Below, one piece after another: positions 35,012 through 44,019 of a DNA stretch of 64,000 bases. Under the pieces are notes generated by a model that made no database searches, had not been told where the DNA came from, and worked only from the letters and a program-made list of their open reading frames with translations. The DNA comes from Cryomorphaceae bacterium (lineage in GTDB: Bacteria > Bacteroidota > Bacteroidia > Flavobacteriales > Schleiferiaceae): assembly GCA_020832345.1 (NCBI GenBank), contig JAFIEY010000030.1:1-64000 (forward strand), in the 5' to 3' direction. Each line of letters opens with the position of its first letter. Positions within the stretch are counted from its first letter, which is position 1. The position numbers and the translations under genes are program-made.

Positions 35012-38000
35012 TTACTGCCGTACCACCCGAACAACCCTTTCACCCCCGGCCCACTGCACACGAACCAAATACATTCCTGCTGGTAAATTGCCAAGCGAAA
35101 AAGTCTCCTTTTCCATTTGCCCTGCCCTTCTTAAAACCACACTTCCACTGAGATCCATCACCTCGATTTGAGAAATGATGCCATCGGCCTGTATGTTGAG
35201 CAAATGACTTGTGGGATTGGGATAAACCAGCAATGATGGCTCGGCATTAGCTTCTCCAAAAGCCTCGTTACTCAAGGTGTTTACTCCCTCAACCGCTATG
35301 TTATTTATATGGACGCGATTTCCGTTATCCGCACGCATATTTGCACCATCAAAACGAATTCTCACCCTAAACTCGGGGTTGTGACTGGCATTTGAAACAC
35401 CCGAAAAGTCTGCTTCCATAAAGGTGTAGGCCGTCTGTAATGGAAATACCGACTGAGGCAATCCAGCAGATGTCCATTGGGTACCGTCCCAGTATTCTAT
35501 CAACACTTCTTCCGCTGCACCATCGTCTTCCGCAGCAAAGGATACTTTGATGTCCTTTTTCCCTTCGGTGGAAATTTTAAAAACAATGGCATTTTCTTCA
35601 TTTCCCACCCGAAAAGGTTGTCTTATTTGCAAACCTCTCATATCCTCTGGACGAAAATCTTTGTTCGCATTTGCCATCGGACGGTAGTTTACCGGAGTGG
35701 GTGCGTTCCTACGCTCCAATGAAGCCTTGCGCCAGTTTGCATGACCTGCGGCAAATGGATACCCAGAAAAACTAGACTCATACTTAATGACTGCCGGAGT
35801 ATTGGGATTATGACTATAAGTTGACACCAGGCTATCCAAGGGACTGTTGTTGGGCACATTTTTGTCAATCATCCAGAAATACAAAACATCAGGGCTGGTA
35901 TTGTTGGTGTAATTGGCCTGAATCTGCATGTTTCCGGATGCCGTTACCACTATCGTATCATTTGATCCGCTTACGTCACCGGACCAGTGCGAAAAGACAA
36001 ATCCCGGTCTGGCTTGTGCGATTAAAGTTACAGGGACTTCCTTGAAATAAACACCCTCCCATGGATAAGGAAATTCGTCGAAGCCCGGCGAACCCTCCTT
36101 CACATCGATGGTATTTACCTTGACGAAACCGGCTTCTTCGTGTGAAAGCGACAACATGAGATTGTAAGTGCCATCAAGGTTAAAGAAAGCTTCTATGCTG
36201 TCTCTCTGATTATCTGGTTGATTAATAGCAAAATTAGTGAGGTTCGCCTTTTCACCCGGCTCGTAAAAATTATCTCTATTTGAACGATTTTTATCTTCCA
36301 TAAGGTACGGCGCTACCTCTTCAAACGTTTTGTCTATAACTTTTTGAATTTGAATAGGCGTTAAAACTGAGTTTAACAAATCGGCAAAACGATTGATGAA
36401 ATACGCTTTAAACGAATCATTTTCTAACAGATTACCCAAAAGTGCGCTATTGGGGTTATTGGTAATATCTGCGCGATAAGCCAACCAGTTTCTGTCAAAA
36501 TTCAAAGCCGCATCAAAATCCTGCGTATCAAACCGCCATTTTCCATCGCCAAAAGCACTGTTTTCAGGCACCCTAACCCGCCAAACATTTCTCTCATAAC
36601 TATTGTCTCCGGAAAATATTTGCAACACCATGTGATCTGTAAAACTTTTGATATCCAACATATCCAATGCCTGTTCATAGTGGGCTGAATTGCTCATATC
36701 ATTATCGACAATAAAATTCCGCATACTATAAAAAAGTGAAGATTCACCGGGAAGACCTTCGTTCATTTCGCAATTACTGCCCTGGCAACTCATTTGAATA
36801 ATGTTGTCGGGATTTAAATTAAACTGGTTGGCGTAGTGGTGTCTATCAATACGATCGCGAATGGAGGTAATGCCCCAAAACTCGCCATTGATAAAGTGAA
36901 TGGCCGGCTTTACGCGCATCACACCAGAAAATACCGGCTGCAACAAACGATTCATAACAACATCATAAGAAACGAAGCCGCCTGTTCCGTCAGAACGCAA
37001 TAAGATTCTCTTGTACAAATCGGTATTTGGCCCTTCCGCGCCATATACAGATTGATCAAAAAGGTTGTGTTGAAAAACGCTTGACTGATCGTAGGAACCC
37101 CTGGCATACAACCGAAGGTTTTTGATTAAAAACGTACGTGAATTATTTCCGTGAATTCTAACCCCACCGTGTTGGCTAAGTACCGAGGTGAAGCCATTTG
37201 GCTCATAGATTTCAATGTGAACATCCTTTTCTGCCTCCCGTCCTCTGCGGTTGTAATTATTCCAATTGGGTCTCCACCATTGGGCATTTGTGGGGTTATT
37301 GGCCCGCCATGTATCAAAATCTACACCCGAGGTATATATACCGTCATCGTAATCGAAAAGGTTTCCTTCATTTGTCTTAAGTGAAATAACCGGTAAATCG
37401 TAAGGGTTTCCATTTGGCCACACAAAGAATGTTTTGACCACTTCCGGAGAAGCTATACCATTGACATAAGCCCTTACGCGAAGGGTTACTCCTTTGCGAA
37501 CAGGCGATGGCGGGACATATATAACATCCTGACGGGTATTTCGTGTTGAAAATACATTAGGGTCTTGATCGCGATCAGAAATAGAAATAGGCGCTGAATA
37601 TAAATGTGTTTTATGCTGAGAGGTCAAAAACGAACCCGTGGGATCACCTGGATTTAATGCATATTGGTTTTTATACTGAAAACTTGAACCTGCGGTATCC
37701 GCTATTCGAGGCTCCGAGCCATCGATGGTATAAACAATGATTGCACCCGGACTAAAATGAAATACGGAAAGATCAAATGCCGCATTATAAATTCCGCCAT
37801 CATGTGAAAGAAAAGGCGGATTGAGCAGGTGATTTAAACTTTGTCCGGCATTTACCGAACTGGGCGTTGGGGTGTAGTAAAAGGCCCAAGAACTTGTTCC
37901 GTCAGACACTCGTCCAAATGAAACATCGGGATGAAGTCCAGGGGTTTCCAAAAAGTCAGCAACATCACCATTGGGCTTGGTCAACACCAATTCGTCACCG

Positions 38001-38335
38001 GATGCGCTAATGGTAAAAGGTGTATGTAAAAATATCGAATCCCTGTTTTTTCCCGATGCCCAGACTAAAATATGACTACCCGGTAATATGGTCGTATCGG
38101 GAAATACCCATGTGAAGGGCAACGCGCTGTCCTTTGACAAGCCGTACCCCAAAAGAGAAATCGTATCGTTTCCCGGATTAAATATTTCGATCCAATCCTC
38201 AAAGTCATTATCTTCATCAGAAATGTTTGCGCGATTGGACGCCATTATTTCATTAATCATAACACCTTGAGCAAAGGCGGTATTGATGAGAAACGCAAAT
38301 AATAAAACGATGATGGTGAAAATATACTTTTTCAT
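35012..38335 (-). CDS. Secreted lamin-tail/CotH protein 2 with T9SS type A signal
   Basis: 1107 residues with the same domain order as protein 1: signal peptide (cut after AFAQ), lamin tail (INEIMASNRANISDEDNDFEDWIEIFN), chitobiase-type fold (IIVYTIDGSEPRI), CotH kinase-like domain (YDDGIYTSGVDFDTW, GVRIHGNNSR, YKRILLRSDGTGG, GITSIRDRIDRHHYAN), InlB-like repeat (FSHWSGDVSGSNDTI) and type A sorting domain (VYPNPTSHLLNI to VRVVRQ). The kinase metal motif is D606-F-D608. By eye it is the most divergent of the three although it lies between the other two, for example in the segment after RRGREAEK and in the region before SLFYSMRNF. Its stop is 17 nt from a full repeat copy. Confidence 0.88.
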   Translation of the reverse strand: MKKYIFTIIVLLFAFLINTAFAQGVMINEIMASNRANISDEDNDFEDWIEIFNPGNDTISLLGYGLSKDSALPFTWVFPDTTILPGSHILVWASGKNRDSIFLHTPFTISASGDELVLTKPNGDVADFLETPGLHPDVSFGRVSDGTSSWAFYYTPTPSSVNAGQSLNHLLNPPFLSHDGGIYNAAFDLSVFHFSPGAIIVYTIDGSEPRIADTAGSSFQYKNQYALNPGDPTGSFLTSQHKTHLYSAPISISDRDQDPNVFSTRNTRQDVIYVPPSPVRKGVTLRVRAYVNGIASPEVVKTFFVWPNGNPYDLPVISLKTNEGNLFDYDDGIYTSGVDFDTWRANNPTNAQWWRPNWNNYNRRGREAEKDVHIEIYEPNGFTSVLSQHGGVRIHGNNSRTFLIKNLRLYARGSYDQSSVFQHNLFDQSVYGAEGPNTDLYKRILLRSDGTGGFVSYDVVMNRLLQPVFSGVMRVKPAIHFINGEFWGITSIRDRIDRHHYANQFNLNPDNIIQMSCQGSNCEMNEGLPGESSLFYSMRNFIVDNDMSNSAHYEQALDMLDIKSFTDHMVLQIFSGDNSYERNVWRVRVPENSAFGDGKWRFDTQDFDAALNFDRNWLAYRADITNNPNSALLGNLLENDSFKAYFINRFADLLNSVLTPIQIQKVIDKTFEEVAPYLMEDKNRSNRDNFYEPGEKANLTNFAINQPDNQRDSIEAFFNLDGTYNLMLSLSHEEAGFVKVNTIDVKEGSPGFDEFPYPWEGVYFKEVPVTLIAQARPGFVFSHWSGDVSGSNDTIVVTASGNMQIQANYTNNTSPDVLYFWMIDKNVPNNSPLDSLVSTYSHNPNTPAVIKYESSFSGYPFAAGHANWRKASLERRNAPTPVNYRPMANANKDFRPEDMRGLQIRQPFRVGNEENAIVFKISTEGKKDIKVSFAAEDDGAAEEVLIEYWDGTQWTSAGLPQSVFPLQTAYTFMEADFSGVSNASHNPEFRVRIRFDGANMRADNGNRVHINNIAVEGVNTLSNEAFGEANAEPSLLVYPNPTSHLLNIQADGIISQIEVMDLSGSVVLRRAGQMEKETFSLGNLPAGMYLVRVQWAGGERVVRVVRQ

Positions 38336-38521
38336 GGTTGAAACTTTAGTTCGTGTTAATTATCCTCTACAAATGCATAATTCGTTTTGGTTATCACATT
38401 GAGTACTAAAGTCAAGCCACGTAAAATAAACACACCAAATAACTCAATATCAATTATTTGACATTATGAAAAAAGTAGTTTTGTTCCAAAAAATGGAAAA
38501 AAGGATTGAAAAAAGGAAAAA

Positions 38522-41500
38522 TTATTTTTTGATAAGACGGATGATTTTTTCACCTTCAGACCATTTCACCCTGACCAAATACATGCCTGAGGGCAGTGAT
38601 TCCAAAGAAAACTGCCAAGAATCACCTTCACCACGGGGTCTTAAAATTGTTTGCCCGAAAAGATTCATCACCTCAACCGAGATTATATAATCATTGGATT
38701 GCAGGGTGAGATTTCCTTCCGTGGGGTTGGGAAAGGCTTTTAACTTATAACTGGGCACAAAAGGCTTTTTACTCAAAGTATTGACACCTTCCACCGCAAT
38801 GTTGTTTAAGTGAACGCGATTCCCATTGTCGGCACGCATATCTGCACCGTCAAATCGAATTCGGATTCTAAAGTTGGGGTTATTATTGGCCTGGTTTACG
38901 CCCGAGAAATCAATTTGGTACAACTGATAAGAATTGCCCAATGGCAACAAATGGTCTGAAAGGCCACCATGTGTCCACTGATTTCCGTCCCAATAATCTA
39001 TTCGTATCAAATCGGCAGCCCCTTGATCTTCCGCAGCAAATGAAAGTTTAATTTCCTTTTTTGCACGCGTGGAAAAGTTCATGATAATTGTGTTTTCTTC
39101 TCCGCTCAACCTAAATGGCTGACGAATTTGTATCCCACGCATATTTACCTCTCCAAAGGGAAGGTCGTTATTTGCACTAGCGCGGTAGTTTACAACGGTT
39201 GGGGCATTCCTCCGTTCCAGTGATGCCTTTCTCCAATTGGGATGATTGCTGTTGAACGGATATCCCTGAAGACACGATTGGTAATGAATTACTGCATGCT
39301 CCCCACTAGCGGAATATGTGGCGACTAAACTATCAAGGGGTTGATTGTTGGGCAATGCATTATCCATCAACCAGAAATAGATCACATCCGGCATGGTATC
39401 GTTGATAAAATTTGCCTGAATTTGAAGATTGGAATCTCTAGTAATGTGCAGGGTATCATCAGTATTGGAAATATCACCGGACCAATGGGTAAAAATAAAC
39501 CCGGGATTTGCATTGGCAATTAGGGTAATTGGCACGTCATTAAAATACACACCTGACCAAGGGTAGGGTTGAGATTCCACACCAACAGTCCCGTCTTTTA
39601 TTTCCACCGTATTGATTTTTACATACCCGGCCATCGTATCCGAAACGTTTAAAGTGACGTTATACTTTCCGGAAAGTCCAAAATACGAAACGAGAGAATC
39701 TCGCTGTCTATCGGGGTGTTCATTACTGTAATCAATTAATTCTTGTTCCTCGGATGGCAAATAGTAATCGCGTTCAGAGCGGTGATAATCTTCGATTAAA
39801 TACGGAAAAACAGCACTCATGACAGAATCTACAACAGCTTGAAACCGCCATGGAACGAATGTCGAGTTGATCAAATCTGCAAAACGCACCAGAAACCTAT
39901 GGGTGAAGTTTTCATTTTCCAAAAGCTTTCCAAAAATTGTATTTCCCGTTGATCCTGCTGGATTGTTAAATGCCCAGGTTGCCAACCAATTTTGCGTGAG
40001 CTTTAGGGACGCATCAAAATCCTGTACATCAACCCGCCACTTTCCGTCACCATAAGGCGCGTTGGAAACATTTTTCACACGCCAAAAGTTTCTTTCATAG
40101 CTGTCATCGGAGCTATAAACTTGCAAAACCATGTGATCGATGAAGTTTTCGATATCCATCAGACTATCAATTCTTTCAAAGGCTGCGTTCGATGAAAAAT
40201 TACTATGTAAAATGGAATCCTTAAAATCGTTAAACGCCAATAGATCCAGTGAGTCTCCTTCGCCTAAATCACAATTTATACCCTTGCAGTCAATTTGAAT
40301 AATATCATCAGCATCCAAACCAAACTGATTGGCGTAATGATGCCTATCAATTCTATCCCTGATGGCGGATATGCCCCAGAACTCTCCATTAATAAAATGG
40401 ATTACAGGTGAATTGCGCATCAAACCCGGAAACATGGGTAGCATCAATTCGCTCATGACCACATCGAAAAAAACAGGCCCTCCGGTTCCGTCAGTCCTCA
40501 GCATCAATCGTTTGTAAACATCAGTATTGGTTCCATGCGCATATTTCACATCACTTTTAAAAATACCGGGAAGCGTTAGGGTGCTTTCCTGATGGTATTG
40601 TCCGCGAGCATACAAACGTAAATTTTTTATCCGCCGGGTTCTCGAATTATTTCCGTGAATACGAAACCCGACATCTTGATTAAGAATGGAGCTAAAGTTA
40701 TTCGCTTCAAAGATTTCGATATTCATAGGATATTCCCATTCCCTGCCCCTGCGCCAGTAGTTGTTCCACTCCGGACGCCACCATTGGGTATTGGTCGGAT
40801 TATTCGTCCGCCAGTTGTCGAAATCCACACCGGCAGTATAAATGCCATCATTATAATCAAATAAATACTTTTCGGGTGTGGTGAGCGAAATAACAGGGAT
40901 GTTGTAAGGGTTTCCATTTGGCCATACAAAATAGGTTTGGGTAGCCGTTTTGGAGCCAATATCGCCAATATAGACTTTTGCCCGAACGACAGTGCCTTTC
41001 CGCACTGGGCCTGGCGGAAAATACATAGGATGCTGCGATGAATTTTTCTTTGTCAAGCTATCCTGAGCAACACTTCGATTTACAATATTAATACCTCCAC
41101 TGTAAATATGCGATTGGTAATTAGCGCCCAAAAACGACCCTGTAGAATCAGTAGCGGGATTTCGTTTATATTCGTTTTTATATTGAAAATTCGTTCCGGC
41201 AATATTATTAATATCCGGCTCGGATCCATCCAAAGTATATACAATGGTTACATTTGGGTTGGCGTGATTTATAGTCAGTGTAAAATTACTCGTGTAAAGT
41301 CCGGAAGCATGAGAAAAAAATGGCGGATTAAGCAGAGATGTCAATCCGGTTCCGATGTTTGAAGTATTGGGGGTAGGCGTGTAAAAATACAACCAACTGC
41401 CCGTCCCGTTTGGCTGGCGGCCATAGGAAACGTCCATCGCCAGGGTGGTAGCGGGAACAAAATCAATTTGCACACTATCGTTTCTGGTAAGCAGGATATC

Positions 41501-41848
41501 CTCTCCCGATGCACTAATACTAAAGTTGGTGTGCAATGGCAAACCCGGGGTTGTTCTGTTTTTTCCCGAAGCCCAAACCAGCAGGTATTCACCCGGTGGC
41601 AATTCAATTTGCGGAAAAGTCCATCTAAACGGATCAGCAGCATTATCCGACAAACCGTAGCCGAATAGGTTTATTGAATCCGCACCGAAATTGTAAAGCT
41701 CTATCCAATCCTCGTAGTCGTCATCTTCATCGCTAATGGTAGTTCGATTAGATGCCATGATTTCATTTATTGAAATGCTTTGGGCGTTACAGATAAAAGT
41801 AAAAACAAAAAACAGGGAAGTCAGGGTACTACACTTAAAAGTATGCAT
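38522..41848 (-). CDS. Secreted lamin-tail/CotH protein 3 with T9SS type A signal
   Basis: 1108 residues, same layout as proteins 1 and 2: signal peptide (to CNAQ), lamin tail (INEIMASNRTTISDEDDDYEDWIELYN), chitobiase-type fold (VTIVYTLDGSEPDI), CotH domain (YNDGIYTAGVDFDNW, VGFRIHGNNSR, YKRLMLRTDGTGG, GISAIRDRIDRHHYAN), InlB-like repeat (FTHWSGDISNTDDTL) and type A sorting domain (FPNPTEGNLTL to IRLIKK). The kinase metal motif is D610-F-D612. It resembles protein 1 far more than protein 2. The promoter region holds a 14-bp dyad that encloses the -7 box. Like the others it should be exported by SprA and attached to the surface or released; substrate unknown. Confidence 0.88.
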   Translation of the reverse strand: MHTFKCSTLTSLFFVFTFICNAQSISINEIMASNRTTISDEDDDYEDWIELYNFGADSINLFGYGLSDNAADPFRWTFPQIELPPGEYLLVWASGKNRTTPGLPLHTNFSISASGEDILLTRNDSVQIDFVPATTLAMDVSYGRQPNGTGSWLYFYTPTPNTSNIGTGLTSLLNPPFFSHASGLYTSNFTLTINHANPNVTIVYTLDGSEPDINNIAGTNFQYKNEYKRNPATDSTGSFLGANYQSHIYSGGINIVNRSVAQDSLTKKNSSQHPMYFPPGPVRKGTVVRAKVYIGDIGSKTATQTYFVWPNGNPYNIPVISLTTPEKYLFDYNDGIYTAGVDFDNWRTNNPTNTQWWRPEWNNYWRRGREWEYPMNIEIFEANNFSSILNQDVGFRIHGNNSRTRRIKNLRLYARGQYHQESTLTLPGIFKSDVKYAHGTNTDVYKRLMLRTDGTGGPVFFDVVMSELMLPMFPGLMRNSPVIHFINGEFWGISAIRDRIDRHHYANQFGLDADDIIQIDCKGINCDLGEGDSLDLLAFNDFKDSILHSNFSSNAAFERIDSLMDIENFIDHMVLQVYSSDDSYERNFWRVKNVSNAPYGDGKWRVDVQDFDASLKLTQNWLATWAFNNPAGSTGNTIFGKLLENENFTHRFLVRFADLINSTFVPWRFQAVVDSVMSAVFPYLIEDYHRSERDYYLPSEEQELIDYSNEHPDRQRDSLVSYFGLSGKYNVTLNVSDTMAGYVKINTVEIKDGTVGVESQPYPWSGVYFNDVPITLIANANPGFIFTHWSGDISNTDDTLHITRDSNLQIQANFINDTMPDVIYFWLMDNALPNNQPLDSLVATYSASGEHAVIHYQSCLQGYPFNSNHPNWRKASLERRNAPTVVNYRASANNDLPFGEVNMRGIQIRQPFRLSGEENTIIMNFSTRAKKEIKLSFAAEDQGAADLIRIDYWDGNQWTHGGLSDHLLPLGNSYQLYQIDFSGVNQANNNPNFRIRIRFDGADMRADNGNRVHLNNIAVEGVNTLSKKPFVPSYKLKAFPNPTEGNLTLQSNDYIISVEVMNLFGQTILRPRGEGDSWQFSLESLPSGMYLVRVKWSEGEKIIRLIKK

Positions 41849-41854
41849 TATTTT

Positions 41855-41918
41855 AATTCTACAATTTTTTAAAATCTCACCGAGACAAATTTAAAATTGT
41901 AGAATTTGTTTATACAAA
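41855..41918 (-). promoter_or_regulatory. Promoter of CotH gene 3 inside a 14-bp inverted repeat
   Basis: Leftward TTTG (41918-41915), a 21-nt spacer and TAAATTTG (41893-41886) match the consensus, giving a start near 41880. AATTCTACAATTTT (41855-41868) and AAAATTGTAGAATT (41893-41906) are perfect complements, one arm in the leader 7 nt before the ATG, the other in the spacer of the promoter. Confidence 0.6.
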
Positions 41919-42220
41919 ATAAGAATCCCTATTTTTAAACTATTATCCATCAAAAAAAATCAGGAAAACCCATTAGTGACAAAACAGAATGGGGAAATTA
42001 ATGTAATTGTCAAAAGATATGGCAAAGCATTAACAACTCCATAACATACAGACGAATGGGAACGCGAAAAGCAAGCAACTATGAAGGGAATTGGGGCGAA
42101 AGAATTTCAGAAGAACACCAACAAAATTGAAAAGCTCAATAGGGTTTGCTGATTTTATTCACAACAAAACCCTAGTGTTTTCATGGGTTTAAGATTTACA
42201 TAACACTTATTTAGGCGTTT
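41919..42220. other. Intergenic region, nothing recognised
   Basis: About 300 bp between the CotH 3 promoter and the stop of the FISUMP gene. A weak AAACCC/GGGTTT stem at about 42167-42190 could end the FISUMP transcript but lacks a proper U-tract. No ORF or repeat copy. Confidence 0.4.
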
Positions 42221-43204
42221 TTACGGATTATCCAAAACACAGCGCACACAGTAACCATTTCCGATATTTGTTAAGGAGTCTATCACCCCAATGGTATCGT
42301 GGCGGAGTTCATAGCTGACCGCTTTTGAAGCACTAAATCCGGTTGCAGTCCAAAAATGTGCATTTGTACCCTGATTCATAAAAATATTGTCAATGGATAA
42401 TTTTCCACTGGGCAGCGCATGGAATTTGGATTCATTAGTAGCTCCGGTATTCGGCTCTTCCCAGGCACCAAAATAGTCAGCCTTTAAACGACCACCAGCA
42501 AATTCTTTCCCACCAAAAAAATCCAATAACGCTTCCCACTCTTCGTCAGTAGGCAGATGCCATCCGGGAGGACAAGCACTATTTGCGGCGGCCCAGTTAT
42601 ACAGCACTCCATACTCTGAAAAGTTTATTTCTTGCCGTGCGCTTATAACATCCGTTCCAAAATAACCATACACATAATACATAGGGGTAGTAAAACCGAT
42701 TAAGTCCGGCCCAACAACTTCTGGTAAAAACTTCATATTATCCATCATCCAAACCATGTTGCCATAGGTAATGGTGCGATATGTAAAACCATCTCTGGGA
42801 TCGATAAAAACACTTGATTGCCCAGGTTCCTTTAAGGTAGTAAAAGTCAAGGTGCTTCCATATCCGGTGCCCTTACTATTCGTAGCGTATGCCCGAGCAT
42901 AAAAGGTTGTTTCGGGATCTAACCAACCGAAGTAACTGGAAAATGAACCGCCGCCATCTCCTTCCTCGCTGGTAACATCATTAATGGTGGGCTCGGTATT
43001 GGTCGCACTTAAACAAATACCCTTTTGTGTAATTAAATTACCTCCATCGGAAATTACTTCTCCGCTAACCACGGCTGAAGTTTTGGTAATTTCCGATATA
43101 TCATGTGTCTTTACCTTCGGTAGTTCTTCGTCATCTTTAGTGCAACCTATTGTATGAGATACAACAACTACCATAAAGAAAGCAAACCCATTAAAGTACT
43201 TCAT
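42221..43204 (-). CDS. FISUMP-domain lipoprotein
   Basis: 327 residues from ATG 43204 (MKYFNGFAFFMVVVVSHTIGC), a lipoprotein signal with Cys21. The frame stays open 16 codons further upstream, but those codons lie inside a MITE-like repeat, so the upstream ATG is rejected. Residues about 28-130 look like a fibronectin-type fold common in Bacteroidota (TKTSAVVSGEVISDGG, YARAYATNSKGTGYGS). Residues about 135-327 are the Fibrobacter succinogenes major paralogous domain: DPRDGFTYRTITYGNMVWMM, YGVLYNWAAA, CPPGWHLPTDEEWEAL and a C-terminal CVRCVLD. Function of the family is unknown; it is expected on the outer membrane or cell surface. Confidence 0.88.
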   Translation of the reverse strand: MKYFNGFAFFMVVVVSHTIGCTKDDEELPKVKTHDISEITKTSAVVSGEVISDGGNLITQKGICLSATNTEPTINDVTSEEGDGGGSFSSYFGWLDPETTFYARAYATNSKGTGYGSTLTFTTLKEPGQSSVFIDPRDGFTYRTITYGNMVWMMDNMKFLPEVVGPDLIGFTTPMYYVYGYFGTDVISARQEINFSEYGVLYNWAAANSACPPGWHLPTDEEWEALLDFFGGKEFAGGRLKADYFGAWEEPNTGATNESKFHALPSGKLSIDNIFMNQGTNAHFWTATGFSASKAVSYELRHDTIGVIDSLTNIGNGYCVRCVLDNP

Positions 43205-43221
43205 TTGACATATAAAGTTAT

Positions 43222-43357
43222 GAGTCTGCTCTAAAAAGTCCCTTTCTGCCAAAATCTTCCTTGTTGGTAGTTTTTTGAATCCTCACTAACAGCTGGTTAG
43301 CTCTGGTTCAAAAATCCCCTCGATTTTGATTGAAATCATCCTTTTTAGAGTGGACTC
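43222..43357 (-). repeat. MITE-like repeat, full copy, with 6-bp duplication AGTTAT
   Basis: 136 bp, GAGTCTGCTCTAAAAAG to CTTTTTAGAGTGGACTC, with apical stem CTAAC-AGCTG-GTTAG and stem TTTTTGAA/TTCAAAAA. Flanked by perfect AGTTAT copies at 43216-43221 and 43358-43363. It sits 18 bp upstream of the FISUMP start codon, probably over or next to its promoter. The T in CTCTAAAAAG is matched by A in the opposite terminal repeat. Confidence 0.92.
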
Positions 43358-43440
43358 AGTTATTAATTCTGCCCGAAAGTATTTTGAAATACCATTTCAA
43401 AACATTATCCTAATATTATTTTTTTTACCTAGATAAAAAT

Positions 43441-43495
43441 GTGTCTGCTCCGAAAAGTGCATTTCTGCCAAAATCTTATTTTTCAAAGTGAACTC
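43441..43495 (-). repeat. 55-bp short copy of the MITE-like repeat
   Basis: GTGTCTGCTCCGAAAAG to TTTTTCAAAGTGAACTC, same internal junction as the other short copies but with several terminal changes. Flanks AAAAAT and TAAAAT agree at 5 of 6. Confidence 0.75.
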
Positions 43496-43856
43496 TAAAA
43501 TTAGGTCAATACAGAACTCTAAAGCCGTTCTTCAAAGACCAATTGTTCGTCCTACCCAATCCAAAAAACCAGCACGTCTTTTCCATTATTTGAAAATAGA
43601 TTCCAAATTATGGAAAATAAATTCATCGTGGCATCTAATTTTAAACTTTCACAAAGGTATAAAACAAACCCGGTTTAACACCATTACCAATTAAGTGCAG
43701 TGCAAAAAAACACAACTCTTCATGCCATTAAAAAAATAAAAAAAACGATTCTATTTCAAATATATTCACAAAACAAGCCCAACTTCAAGATATTATAATT
43801 CAATGACTTATAGATAAAATTCTACAAAAATCATCAAATATTAAAGTATTTTTCAC
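43496..43856. other. Intergenic region, no supported gene
   Basis: AT-rich DNA upstream of the choice-of-anchor gene. It contains one 68-codon open frame starting at 43488 that overlaps the short repeat, has no signal peptide, start context or family resemblance, and is taken as chance. No dyads of note. Confidence 0.5.
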
Positions 43857-43864
43857 TACTTTTG
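43857..43864 (+). promoter_or_regulatory. Candidate -7 box for the choice-of-anchor-A gene
   Basis: TACTTTTG followed by C fits the -7 consensus. It predicts a long leader of about 150 nt before the ATG at 44020. No TTTG lies 19-21 nt upstream. Confidence 0.45.
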
Positions 43865-44019
43865 CAAGCCCTTAAAAACCCCTTGTGGGCAGAATAGGTT
43901 TAATTTTTTTGAATTGTATAAATTGATTTGTTTCGACCATTAAATTTTCCTCTAATAAATTGTGAGGCTTAATTATTGGAGTGCATCAATTTCATCAATA
44001 TTGTTTAAATCACTTTTTT

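Noticed and set aside
28651-41848. CotH genes as a spore-coat system
   Set aside because: The domain resembles spore-coat CotH, but the proteins carry T9SS signals and lie in a Bacteroidota genome, so a sporulation role is not supported.
43488-43694. 68-codon frame downstream of a short repeat
   Set aside because: Partly repeat-derived, no start context, no signal, no resemblance to known proteins.
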